A stretch of DNA of 38,428 bases from Clostridia bacterium (GTDB lineage: Bacteria; Bacillota; Clostridia; Christensenellales; Aristaeellaceae). The stretch spans positions 1 through 38,428 of the forward strand of contig JAFSKN010000033.1 of NCBI GenBank assembly GCA_017448975.1. The letters are read 5' to 3'. Made by a program: the position numbers and the translations under genes. The notes under the pieces were generated by a model that saw only the letters and a program-made list of their open reading frames with translations, searched no databases and was not told the DNA's origin. Positions 22,682 to 30,719 of the stretch are shown here, in pieces (the first letter of the stretch is position 1; the number at the start of each line of letters is the position of its first letter).

Positions 22682-24370
22682 TTACTTATAGTACTTCAGG
22701 GATTCGATGTCGGTCTTTTCGTTCAGGGTCTTGAAGAAGCCGTCGAAATCTTCGGTCTGGCTCTTCACGCCCGCCACATAGGCTTCCCAAGCGGCGTCGT
22801 CATTGATATCCAGTTCGCCGGTGATGAACTGGTTGGCGCCCACCTTGGAATACTTTTCGCAGGCGGAGGTCAGCGTGGACTTCATCTTGCTTTCTTCCTC
22901 GTTCAGGTGGGTCAGAGGAGCGCGGTCATAGGGAGAAATGGAATCGGGGCCGCCGTTCACAGCGGTGTCGATCCAGTACTTGCCGTCATAGTAGCCCTTT
23001 TCAGCGGACCACCAGGGTTCGGTGGAGGAGTACTGCAGGATGGTGGAGAAGATCTGGGGAACGAAGGGGATGCCGGTGCGGGCGCTGGCGGAAGCCATGA
23101 TGCCGCGGTCAGCCAAGGCCTGGCCGGGATTCTCGGCGTTCAGGATCTCATCCACATAGGTGCGGGTGCCGTCTTCCAGGGTCACGAAGTCTTCGCCTTC
23201 CACGCCCCAGTTCAGCATCTTGTAGATGTCTTCGGAATACTGATAGTCGATCAGGCGCACAACATATTCGGGATATTCGGTGTCAGCGCTGATGATGATG
23301 CCCATGGTCAGGGTGGTGCCCAAGTTCTTGCCGTTCAGCTTGGAGCCCCACTTCCAGCCGGTGCCGAACTGAGAGGAAGGCAGGTAGGCCAAGCCCCATT
23401 CCATATCTTCGGAAACCTTGGCCTGGTTCCAGGACTGCACGGAGCCGGCCCAGTTGGTGGGAACGATCAGGATGTTGCCGTTGGCAGCCTTGGCGTCGCA
23501 GCTTTCATCGGTGGCGTATTCGGGATCGATGTAACCGGCGGCGTACAGCTCGTGCATTTCCTTCAGCATGGTGCGGAAGTTGTCCTCAATGGGGCCGAAA
23601 GCCCATTCGGTGCCGTTCCAGTAGGTGGTGTCCCAGGTATGGAAGGTGCCCACGAAGCCACGGAAGAAGGCCATCCAGGAAGCGCCGTTGGACATGACGT
23701 ACTTGGCGTTTTCAATTTCACCGGCGTCGATCTTTTCCTTCAGGAAGGCGCACAGCGCTTTGAATTCTTCCCAGGTGGTGGCGGGCTTCAGGTCGTACTT
23801 CTTCAGCACGTCGAAACGATAGGCGTAAGCGGAGAAGCTCTGGCCGCCGGCCAGGTTCAGGTCGTTGTCATAACCGTCCCAGAACACATAGGAGGTGCCG
23901 TCGTCGTTGAGAACGCCGTTCCAGCCGCCCACCTTGCCTTCCACAAATTCAGGATAGTACACCAGGTAATCCTTGTAATCCATGATGTCCAGCACCAGGG
24001 AATCGCCGTCCTCGTCCTTGCCGTAGCCGTTCACCAGGGTGCCCTGGGAATAGGTGTTGACGTCGGACAGGTCGCCCGCGGCCAGGTTGACGGATTCATT
24101 GTTACGGAAGTCGTTCCAGGGCGCGACCTGCCAGGTGATATCCAGCTTGCAGCCCAGGTATTCTTCCACCTTTTCCTGCCACAGCTTCTGCATCTTGGTG
24201 GGCAGCTGGTCGGTGCCCCAGTTGGCGGTGGTGACGGTGAGCTTCAGGGTGTTGTTGGGAAGCTCGGGGAAAGTGAGGCCGTCGCGGTTCATAGTGCCCT
24301 CAGCGGAAGCAAAGGACACGCAGCCCAGCAGCAGGGCCAGCGCAAGGATCAGTGCGAGAGTCTTTTTCAT
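22682..24370 (-). CDS. ABC transporter extracellular sugar-binding protein
   Basis: A 562-residue solute-binding protein of the LipO/family-1 type used with LplB and YtcP permeases. The N-terminus MKKTLALILALALLLGC is an export signal. LLGC (Cys17) is an imperfect lipobox, while a signal peptidase I site after ASA is also possible. The mature part has the usual two-lobe composition rich in Trp and Tyr, as expected for oligosaccharide binding, and the family length (about 500-560) fits. GGAGGACT precedes the ATG. It lies 74 nt after ytcP and is followed by a partial terminator. The most likely ligand is an apiose- or rhamnose-containing pectic oligosaccharide, judged only from the neighbouring genes. 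Confidence 0.93.
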   Translation of the reverse strand: MKKTLALILALALLLGCVSFASAEGTMNRDGLTFPELPNNTLKLTVTTANWGTDQLPTKMQKLWQEKVEEYLGCKLDITWQVAPWNDFRNNESVNLAAGDLSDVNTYSQGTLVNGYGKDEDGDSLVLDIMDYKDYLVYYPEFVEGKVGGWNGVLNDDGTSYVFWDGYDNDLNLAGGQSFSAYAYRFDVLKKYDLKPATTWEEFKALCAFLKEKIDAGEIENAKYVMSNGASWMAFFRGFVGTFHTWDTTYWNGTEWAFGPIEDNFRTMLKEMHELYAAGYIDPEYATDESCDAKAANGNILIVPTNWAGSVQSWNQAKVSEDMEWGLAYLPSSQFGTGWKWGSKLNGKNLGTTLTMGIIISADTEYPEYVVRLIDYQYSEDIYKMLNWGVEGEDFVTLEDGTRTYVDEILNAENPGQALADRGIMASASARTGIPFVPQIFSTILQYSSTEPWWSAEKGYYDGKYWIDTAVNGGPDSISPYDRAPLTHLNEEESKMKSTLTSACEKYSKVGANQFITGELDINDDAAWEAYVAGVKSQTEDFDGFFKTLNEKTDIESLKYYK

Positions 24371-24444
24371 GGGGAGTCCTCCTTTACATATTTAATTTCA
24401 CCGCGCAAACGCGGAAAAATCCAGCTTTCATTTTGGGCTGCCTT

Positions 24445-25362
24445 TTATCCTTTGACCGCGCCGACCTGCATTCCCTGCTCGAAATACTTCTGAATGAAGG
24501 GATAGATCAGCAGCAGCGGGGCGATGGTGGCCACCAGGCAGGCATATTGCACGTTCTTGGGGTTCACCTGGCCGTTGGTCAGCATGATGTTGGCGTCGCC
24601 GCCAAAGGAAGAGCCCATGGAATTGGACGTGAACACGATGGAGCGCAGGATCATCTGGATGGGATGGCGGGAAGCGTCCTTGATATAGAGCAGGGCGCTG
24701 AAATAGCTGTTCCACATACCCACGATGGCAAACAGGGAGAAGGAAGCGATCAGCGCCTTGGACAGGGGCAGGATCACGCTGATCAGGATGCGCACCTCCC
24801 CCGCGCCGTCAATCAGCGCCGCCTCGCGGATCTCGTGGGAAATGCCCTTGAAGAAGGAGCGGTACATGAACACGTTCCACGCGGACACGCACCCCGGCAG
24901 CACCAGCGCCCAGGTGGTATTCATCATGCCCAGATTGCGGATGTTCAGGTAGGAGGGAATGGTGCCGCCGCTGAAAAACATAGTGATCAGCATGATCACG
25001 CTAATCAGGCCCTTCAGCTTGAATTCCTGCACAGACAGGGCGTAGCCCAGGCAGGAGGTCAGCGATACGTTCAGCGCTGTGAACAGCAGGGCGTACCAAA
25101 TCGTCCACAGATAGGAAGTGTAAATCGTGGCCTTGGAGAACACGATTTCATAACCCTTTACGTTCAGCTCCTGGGGAATCAGGCCCACCGCGCCGCGGGT
25201 GATCATGCGGCTGGAGCTGAGCGACACGGCGATCACATGCAGGAAGGGATACAGGATGATGACGCAGAAAAGCACCAGCAGCAGAATCAGCGTGATGTCG
25301 AAAGAAATATTGCCGATCCGGATTTTGTTTTTCGGCTTGGAAGAAATCGTTTTCTGGCTCAT
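24445..25362 (-). CDS. ytcP: ABC sugar transporter permease, YtcP/MalG type
   Basis: A 305-residue inner-membrane permease of the CUT1 carbohydrate class. Hydrophobic segments start at ITLILLLVLFCVIILYPFL (about 23-41) and recur five more times. The EAA loop that docks the ATPase reads EIREAALIDGAGEVRI, about 100 residues from the C-terminus, and the end FEQGMQVGAVKG is typical of YtcP. It follows lplB by 12 nt. No ATPase gene is present in the cluster, so a shared MsmK/UgpC-type ATPase encoded elsewhere probably powers the importer. Confidence 0.94.
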   Translation of the reverse strand: MSQKTISSKPKNKIRIGNISFDITLILLLVLFCVIILYPFLHVIAVSLSSSRMITRGAVGLIPQELNVKGYEIVFSKATIYTSYLWTIWYALLFTALNVSLTSCLGYALSVQEFKLKGLISVIMLITMFFSGGTIPSYLNIRNLGMMNTTWALVLPGCVSAWNVFMYRSFFKGISHEIREAALIDGAGEVRILISVILPLSKALIASFSLFAIVGMWNSYFSALLYIKDASRHPIQMILRSIVFTSNSMGSSFGGDANIMLTNGQVNPKNVQYACLVATIAPLLLIYPFIQKYFEQGMQVGAVKG

Positions 25363-25374
25363 ACCGGCACCTCC

Positions 25375-26340
25375 TCACCAAATGCTCTGTTCAGGATCGA
25401 TGAAGCGCACGATATAGTTCGTGCCCACCACCAGGATCAGGCTGACCAGGGAAACGAACAGGTTCACGGCGGTGGCGAATTCAAAGCGGCCGTCCTGGAT
25501 GCCCATGCGGTACACATAGGTGCTGATGACCTCCAAATCCATGCGGTTGGTTTCGTTCATCATCAGCAGGATCTTGGTGTAATCCTGAGTAAAGATATTG
25601 CCCGTGTTCAGAATCAGCACCACGGTGGTGGTGGGCAAAATGGCGGGCAGGCAGATGTGGCGGATTTTCTGGAAGCGGTTGGCCCCGTCCAGGTTCGCCA
25701 CGTCATACAGCGACGTATCCACGTTGGACAGGGCGGACAGGTAAATGATGCTGCCCCATCCTACGCCTTGCCAGATGGCCGAGCCGATGAACATCGGCAT
25801 AAAGAACGCCGAGCCCGCGTTCATGTTCACCCTCGCCATGCCGAACATTTCCCGCACGTTGTTGAACAGGCCGTCCAGGGAGCCGAAGGTGTTCAGCATG
25901 GAGCAGATGACCACGATGGAAATGAAGTGGGGCAGATATGAAATGGTCTGGACGGAGCGCTTGAACCATTTGGAGCGCACTTCATTCAGCATCAGCGCCA
26001 GGATGATGGGCATGGGATAGGTAAACAGCAACGACAGGATGCCCACCTTGACGGTCTGCAAGATGATGTGTTCGCAGTTAACGTTATTAAAAAATTCCTG
26101 AAAATTTTTGTACCACGGGTTTAGCCACGCGCTGCCCCACACGCCCTTCTTGGGCTTGTATTTTTTAAAGGCGATCAGCACGCCGTACATGGGCACATAC
26201 TGGAACAGAATCACCACGGCCAGCGGGACCAGGCACAGGGCCACCAGCGCCCGCTGCTGCCACAGGATGCGAAACCATTTTTTCAGTCGTTCCCACGGCG
26301 TTTTTTTGGTGATGGTATGCATTGCGGCCATGTTGCTCAT
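25375..26340 (-). CDS. lplB: ABC sugar transporter permease, LplB type
   Basis: A 321-residue inner-membrane permease of the LplB family. The opening WQQRALVALCLVPLAVVILF is followed by the characteristic YVPMYGVLIAFKKYKPKKG, and the EAA-like loop reads SLYDVANLDGANRFQKIRHI. The C-terminus RFIDPEQSIW is the LplB hallmark. The start at 26340 is preferred because GAAAGGAG lies 7-8 nt upstream; ATGs at 26346 and 26397 are worse placed. It is the first gene of the minus-strand operon and faces the divergent plus-strand operon across about 300 bp. Confidence 0.93.
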   Translation of the reverse strand: MSNMAAMHTITKKTPWERLKKWFRILWQQRALVALCLVPLAVVILFQYVPMYGVLIAFKKYKPKKGVWGSAWLNPWYKNFQEFFNNVNCEHIILQTVKVGILSLLFTYPMPIILALMLNEVRSKWFKRSVQTISYLPHFISIVVICSMLNTFGSLDGLFNNVREMFGMARVNMNAGSAFFMPMFIGSAIWQGVGWGSIIYLSALSNVDTSLYDVANLDGANRFQKIRHICLPAILPTTTVVLILNTGNIFTQDYTKILLMMNETNRMDLEVISTYVYRMGIQDGRFEFATAVNLFVSLVSLILVVGTNYIVRFIDPEQSIW

Positions 26341-26378
26341 AAGCATTCTCCTTTCACCCGGAAGATGAACGCAGATTA

Positions 26379-26397
26379 CTAAACAATTGCTAAACAA
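26379..26397. promoter_or_regulatory. Direct repeat, possible operator for the ABC operon
   Basis: CTAAACAA occurs twice, at 26379-26386 and 26390-26397, 11 bp apart, about one helical turn. It lies between the minus-strand -10 box and the lplB start, where a bound repressor would block transcription. The binding protein is not known; the LacI regulator is one candidate. Confidence 0.45.
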
Positions 26398-26415
26398 AGC
26401 TCTCTATCCGGTTCA

Positions 26416-26443
26416 ATTATAGCACGATTATCGCGCTTGATAA
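26416..26443 (-). promoter_or_regulatory. Putative promoter of the minus-strand ABC/hydrolase operon
   Basis: On the minus strand TTATCA (plus 26438-26443) and a perfect TATAAT (plus 26416-26421) are 16 nt apart. Transcription would start near 26409, leaving a leader of about 70 nt before lplB that contains the CTAAACAA repeat. Confidence 0.6.
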
Positions 26444-26484
26444 ATGGGATATTTGGGAAATAATTTTACATCAATTTCATTTTT

Positions 26485-26532
26485 AAACAGCATTATCGCC
26501 TGTTTACTAATTTGTTCAGTAAAATTTTACTG
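26485..26532. promoter_or_regulatory. Palindrome cluster between the divergent promoters
   Basis: AAACAG (26485-26490) and CTGTTT (26500-26505) form an inverted repeat with a 9-nt gap. TTTACT/AGTAAA/TTTACT units at 26503, 26518 and 26526 overlap a perfect 16-bp palindrome, CAGTAAAATTTTACTG (26517-26532). The cluster lies upstream of both promoters, the usual place for an activator or looping repressor site. The protein that binds is unknown. Confidence 0.55.
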
Positions 26533-26545
26533 CAAAATTTTAAAT

Positions 26546-26575
26546 ATGGCAGGAAATTCAATTTTCATGTATAAT
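26546..26575 (+). promoter_or_regulatory. Putative promoter of the plus-strand hydrolase operon
   Basis: A perfect TATAAT at 26570-26575 is preceded 18 nt upstream by ATGGCA (26546-26551), a four-of-six match to the -35 box. The weak -35 fits a regulated promoter. A small palindrome, ACAGGA-A-TCCTGT (26583-26595), lies around or just after the expected start point and may be an operator. The first gene starts at 26641 with CGGAGG upstream. Confidence 0.65.
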
Positions 26576-26640
26576 ACATTAAACAGGAATCCTGTGCGCT
26601 GAACGAGCTGAATCCCCAGAGCAAGAAACGGAGGAATACC

Positions 26641-29600
26641 ATGGCTGCCGCAAATCACGTTTCCTTTCCCGAACAGGCTTTTCTTTCTCCGCCCGCGCAG
26701 TTTCGCGGGGTGCCCTTCTGGGCGTGGAACTGCAAAGTAACAAAAGAAAAGATCGACCGCCAGGCGGCATATTTTCAACAGATGGGTATGGGCGGCGCTA
26801 TGGTGCACCCCCGGACAGGGATGGATACCCCTTATTTATCGGATGAATACTGGACGCTGGTCGCCTACGCGGAAGAAAAGCTACGGGAAAAAGGCATGAC
26901 CTGCTGGCTGTACGACGAGGAACGTTTTCCATCCGGCGCGGCAGGGGGCTTCGTGACCCGGAACATGCGGTATCGGGCCCGGTATATCGTTTTGTCTGAT
27001 CATCCATTGTCCGGCTATTGCGAAAGCAAAGCGGTCTTTGACAGGCAGATAGACGCTGGAGAAAAGCCCAGGGGGTATTTTCTGTGCGATTATCAGATTG
27101 GATTTGACAACGGTTTTCTTTCTTCTTATAAAAGAATGCAAGCGGGCGGCAATTACCACGCCTATGTGGAATTGATGGAAGAAAGCCCCTGGTTCAACGG
27201 CGAAACCTATGTGGACGTATTCAATCCACGGGCGATTGATGAATTCCTGCGCGTGACCCACGAACAATACTGGGAAGCGCTGAAGGATCACATCGGCAAA
27301 TCCGTTCCCGCCATTTTTACGGACGAGCCCCACATGAAGGGCAAGCACTGCCTGCCCACCGTCCAGGCAGGCCGCGCCACCCTGGCCTATACAGACGATA
27401 TGAACGATACCTTCCGGGCAGCTTACGGGACGGAGCTTCTGGAGATTCTGCCGGAGCTGGTTTGGGAGCTTCCGGAAGGATACAGCGTATGGCGCTATCG
27501 GTATCATGAGCATGTGACCGAACGCTTTGCCGCCGCCTACGGCGATCGGATCGGCGCCTGGTGCGGGCGGCACGGCATCGCCTATACCGGCCATTTCCTG
27601 TCCGAGCGCACGCTGTTTTCCCAGACCCTGGCCCTGGGCGAAACCATGCGGCAGTACCGCAGCCAGCAACTGCCCGGCATCGATATTCTGGCAGGCCAAT
27701 TGGAGCTGACCACCGCCAAGCAGGCGGAGTCCGTCCGCCGCCAGATGGGGCGGCAGGGGCTGGTATGCGAAATGTACGGCGTGCTGGAATGGGACGTAAC
27801 CTTCCGCCAGCATAAGCTGCAGGGGGATTGGCTGGCCGCGCTGGGCGTCACCACTCGCGTGCATCATTTGGCTTTTATGGGCATGGGCGGCGAAGCCAAG
27901 CGTGATTGGCCCGCGGCCATCGGCTGGCAATCTCCCTGGTGGACGCAGTATGAATGGCTGGAAACCTATTTTGCCCGCGTCAATATGCTGCTGACCCGCG
28001 GAACCCCCGTCACCCATGTGGCGGTGCTGCATCCCATCGAATCCTTCTGGCTGCTGTTCGGGCCCAACGATCAAACCCTGGCCCGCCGGGAAGAAATGGA
28101 CGGACAGTTTGAAAACCTGGCCCAATGGCTTTTGTATGGCGGGATTGATTATGATTATTTGTCGGAAGCCATGCTGCCGGACCTGTGCGAACAGGGCGGC
28201 AATCCGCTGCGGGTAGGACAGTGCGCCTATGACGCGGTGATCGTACCGCCCGTCCTCACTCTGCGGGAATCCACCCTGCGCCGCCTGAATGCTTTCCTGA
28301 AAACGGGGGGTTCTTTGATTGTATTGGGAGACGCTCCGGAACTGATCGACGGCGTACCTTCGGCGAAGGCAAAAGCGTTATGGGAAAAGAGCCGCCGCGT
28401 ACCCATGGAACGCGCGTCGGTGTTGGACGCGCTTTCCGCCCAGCGGGAAATCGAGGTGCGCAGCCAGGCCACGGGCAGCCTGTCTGACAATTTGTTTTAT
28501 CAACTGCGTCAGGATGGGCAGGAGCGGATTCTGTTCCTCTGCCACGTACGGGACGAAATACCCGCCCGGCCCCGAATCTACCGTATCCGCATCAGGGGCC
28601 TGTGGCGCGTTCGGCGGATGAACGCCCTGGATGGCGCCGTACAGGAAATGGGCGGCGCACAGGAAAACGGCTGGACAGAAATCCTGTGGCCCTGCGATCC
28701 CCAGGACAGCCTGCTCTTGCGTCTGATCCCCGGCGCGTGCAATCTTCCCGATCCGCTGCCGGAGAACCCAAAGGCGTTTATGAAGCTTTCCGAAACGGAG
28801 GATTTCACGCTGGATGAACCCAACGCCCTGCTGTTGGACCGGTGCGAGTACGCATTGGACGAAGGCCCCTGGCAGCCTGCCGACGATGTGCTCCGGGCTG
28901 ACAACGCCCTGCGGAAGCAAATCGGACTGCCGCTTCGCAACGGCAATCAGGTGCAGCCCTGGCTGACTCCGGAGGAAGACGCGCCTGGGCATACGGCCTG
29001 CCTGCGTTACCGCTTCTATGCGGAGGAGGCTGTGGACGGCCTGCTTCTTGCCATGGAACAGCCGGAAAAAGCGGAAATCACGCTGAACGGCGCGCCTGTT
29101 TCCAACGGATCAACAGGATGGTATGTGGATGAAGCCATTCAAACCCTGCCTTTGCCGCCGGTGCGGCAGGGAGAAAACGTGCTGACCCTGCGGGTGCCCC
29201 TGTCCCGCCGAACAGACCTGGAAGCCCTCTACGTTTTAGGGCGCTTCGGCGTGCGCATCGCCGGTACGGAACTGACCTTGACCGGCGCGCCTGAACGCCT
29301 GGCGTTGGACGATCTGACCCGCCAGGGCCTGCCCTTCTATACGGGGAATGTGACCTATCGTTTCCGTGTGCGGCTGAACAGGGATCATCCCCACGCGTTC
29401 CTACATATCCCGCACATGGCGTCCCCTGTGGCGGCTGTGCGGGTGGACGGGCAGGAAGCGGGAAAAATCGCCTGGGCTCCTTATGGGGTGAAGCTGCCTT
29501 TCCTGCAAGCGGGGGAACACGAAATCGAAGTAGCCGCTTTCGGCAGCCGCTTCAACGGCTTCGGCACCCTGCACAATGCCAACCCCAACTATAAATGGTA

Positions 29601-29706
29601 CGGCCCCGACGCCTTCCGCACCACCGGCGACGATTGGTCGGACAATTATCTTGTCCGGCCCAGCTATATCATTTCGCCCATTGAGCTGATGGAGGACATG
29701 GAATGA
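26641..29706 (+). CDS. GH106-like large glycoside hydrolase (candidate alpha-L-rhamnosidase)
   Basis: A 1021-residue protein. The N-terminal part matches the GH106 style: FRGVPFWAWN (21-30), MGMGGAMVHPRTGM (48-61), CWLYDEERFPSGAAGG (88-103) and an acidic AIFTDEPH (E229) in the barrel. The second half is beta-rich, with a galactose-binding-like domain, an AAVRVDGQEAGKIAW stretch and a conserved C-terminal DDWSDNYLVRPSYI. GH106 enzymes remove alpha-L-rhamnose, including from rhamnogalacturonan II. Assignment to this family, rather than a related unnamed group, is by motif memory. No signal peptide. GGAGG precedes the ATG. It is the first gene of the plus operon and overlaps the next by 4 nt. 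Confidence 0.75.
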   Translation: MAAANHVSFPEQAFLSPPAQFRGVPFWAWNCKVTKEKIDRQAAYFQQMGMGGAMVHPRTGMDTPYLSDEYWTLVAYAEEKLREKGMTCWLYDEERFPSGAAGGFVTRNMRYRARYIVLSDHPLSGYCESKAVFDRQIDAGEKPRGYFLCDYQIGFDNGFLSSYKRMQAGGNYHAYVELMEESPWFNGETYVDVFNPRAIDEFLRVTHEQYWEALKDHIGKSVPAIFTDEPHMKGKHCLPTVQAGRATLAYTDDMNDTFRAAYGTELLEILPELVWELPEGYSVWRYRYHEHVTERFAAAYGDRIGAWCGRHGIAYTGHFLSERTLFSQTLALGETMRQYRSQQLPGIDILAGQLELTTAKQAESVRRQMGRQGLVCEMYGVLEWDVTFRQHKLQGDWLAALGVTTRVHHLAFMGMGGEAKRDWPAAIGWQSPWWTQYEWLETYFARVNMLLTRGTPVTHVAVLHPIESFWLLFGPNDQTLARREEMDGQFENLAQWLLYGGIDYDYLSEAMLPDLCEQGGNPLRVGQCAYDAVIVPPVLTLRESTLRRLNAFLKTGGSLIVLGDAPELIDGVPSAKAKALWEKSRRVPMERASVLDALSAQREIEVRSQATGSLSDNLFYQLRQDGQERILFLCHVRDEIPARPRIYRIRIRGLWRVRRMNALDGAVQEMGGAQENGWTEILWPCDPQDSLLLRLIPGACNLPDPLPENPKAFMKLSETEDFTLDEPNALLLDRCEYALDEGPWQPADDVLRADNALRKQIGLPLRNGNQVQPWLTPEEDAPGHTACLRYRFYAEEAVDGLLLAMEQPEKAEITLNGAPVSNGSTGWYVDEAIQTLPLPPVRQGENVLTLRVPLSRRTDLEALYVLGRFGVRIAGTELTLTGAPERLALDDLTRQGLPFYTGNVTYRFRVRLNRDHPHAFLHIPHMASPVAAVRVDGQEAGKIAWAPYGVKLPFLQAGEHEIEVAAFGSRFNGFGTLHNANPNYKWYGPDAFRTTGDDWSDNYLVRPSYIISPIELMEDME

Positions 29707-30713
29707 ATATCGAGCATCTTCTGACCCCGTACAAATTTGGAGAGCCCATTCTGTCCGGCACGGGCGCGGAAGGCCGTTTTGACCGGAACGCCGTGGACTG
29801 TCCCACCCCCTTTCGCCATAACGGACGGTATTATCTGCTGTTCGTTGGCTTTGACGGAACAGGGTACCAGACCGGCCTGGCCGTTTCCGACGATCTGGTA
29901 AGCTGGGAAAAAATAGGCGTGATCCTTCCCCGCGGCGGCAACAGGGACTGGGACAAGGTGGGCATGGCGGGCACCGGGCTGCTGATGGAAAACGATCTGT
30001 TCGGCCCCCGGACGCTGAAAAAAGCCTTCGGGAAATATTGGATGATCTATCATTCCTATCCACGGACGGGTTATGAAGCTGGCGCGGCGGAAATCGGCCT
30101 GGCCTGGACGGAGGATGAAGATTTGCTCCATTGGCATTTCGTGGGCGATCCCATCCTGTCCTGGCGGGATGGGGCGGCCTGGGAGCACGGCGGGCTGTAC
30201 AAAGGCTGGCTGATGGAGCATGAAGGCCTGTTTTATCTGTTCTACAACGCCAAAACGGACGAAACGGAACGGGGCTGGATCGAGCAGACCGGCTTTGCCA
30301 CCTCCAGAGACTTGCTGCACTGGGACAGGAATCTTTTGAATCCCGTACTGCCCGTAACGCCCGGCGCGTGGGACAGCGTGTTCGCTTCCGATCCGGCGGT
30401 GTTTTACGACAGTCGGGAAAAGCAATGGGTGATGTACTACTATGGCCTGGGCAACCTGAGCGCCTGCGAGGGGCTGGCGGTGAGCAGGGATTTACGGGTA
30501 TGGAAGAAATTTCCTATCCCCATCCTGACCATCGGCACCCGGAAATCCGTGGACCAGATTCACGCCCACAAGCCCGGCATCCTGTACGACGGGAAAAACC
30601 TGTATCATTTTTACTGCGCCTGCCGCCCTGCCGCAGAGCAGGACGCCACTTTCCCCTATTCCCCGGAGCACCGCTGCATCACGGTGGCGCGGGATACAGC
30701 ATGGACGAAATAA
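29703..30713 (+). CDS. Five-bladed beta-propeller glycoside hydrolase (GH43/GH130/GH137-like)
   Basis: A 336-residue cytoplasmic protein built of repeated strands of the type YYLLFVGFDG...GLAVSDDLVSWEK, each blade ending with a DLxxW pattern (about 64, 141, 203, 260). This is the five-bladed propeller of the GH43, GH32, GH117, GH130 and GH137 superfamilies. D32 in VDCPTPF and E161 in AWEHGGLYKG are candidate catalytic acids. GH137 enzymes are beta-L-arabinofuranosidases from rhamnogalacturonan II breakdown, which would fit here, but the family cannot be fixed by eye. The ATG overlaps the stop of the GH106-like gene and the stop lies 6 nt before the GH140-like gene. Confidence 0.75.
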   Translation: MNIEHLLTPYKFGEPILSGTGAEGRFDRNAVDCPTPFRHNGRYYLLFVGFDGTGYQTGLAVSDDLVSWEKIGVILPRGGNRDWDKVGMAGTGLLMENDLFGPRTLKKAFGKYWMIYHSYPRTGYEAGAAEIGLAWTEDEDLLHWHFVGDPILSWRDGAAWEHGGLYKGWLMEHEGLFYLFYNAKTDETERGWIEQTGFATSRDLLHWDRNLLNPVLPVTPGAWDSVFASDPAVFYDSREKQWVMYYYGLGNLSACEGLAVSRDLRVWKKFPIPILTIGTRKSVDQIHAHKPGILYDGKNLYHFYCACRPAAEQDATFPYSPEHRCITVARDTAWTK

Positions 30714-30718
30714 GGAGG
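30713..30718 (+). promoter_or_regulatory. Shine-Dalgarno site that questions the next start codon
   Basis: AGGAGG at 30713-30718 lies only 1 nt before ATG 30720, too close for normal initiation, but 7 nt before an in-frame TTG at 30726. The GH140-like protein may therefore start at the TTG, losing two residues. Confidence 0.6.
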
Positions 30719-30719
30719 G

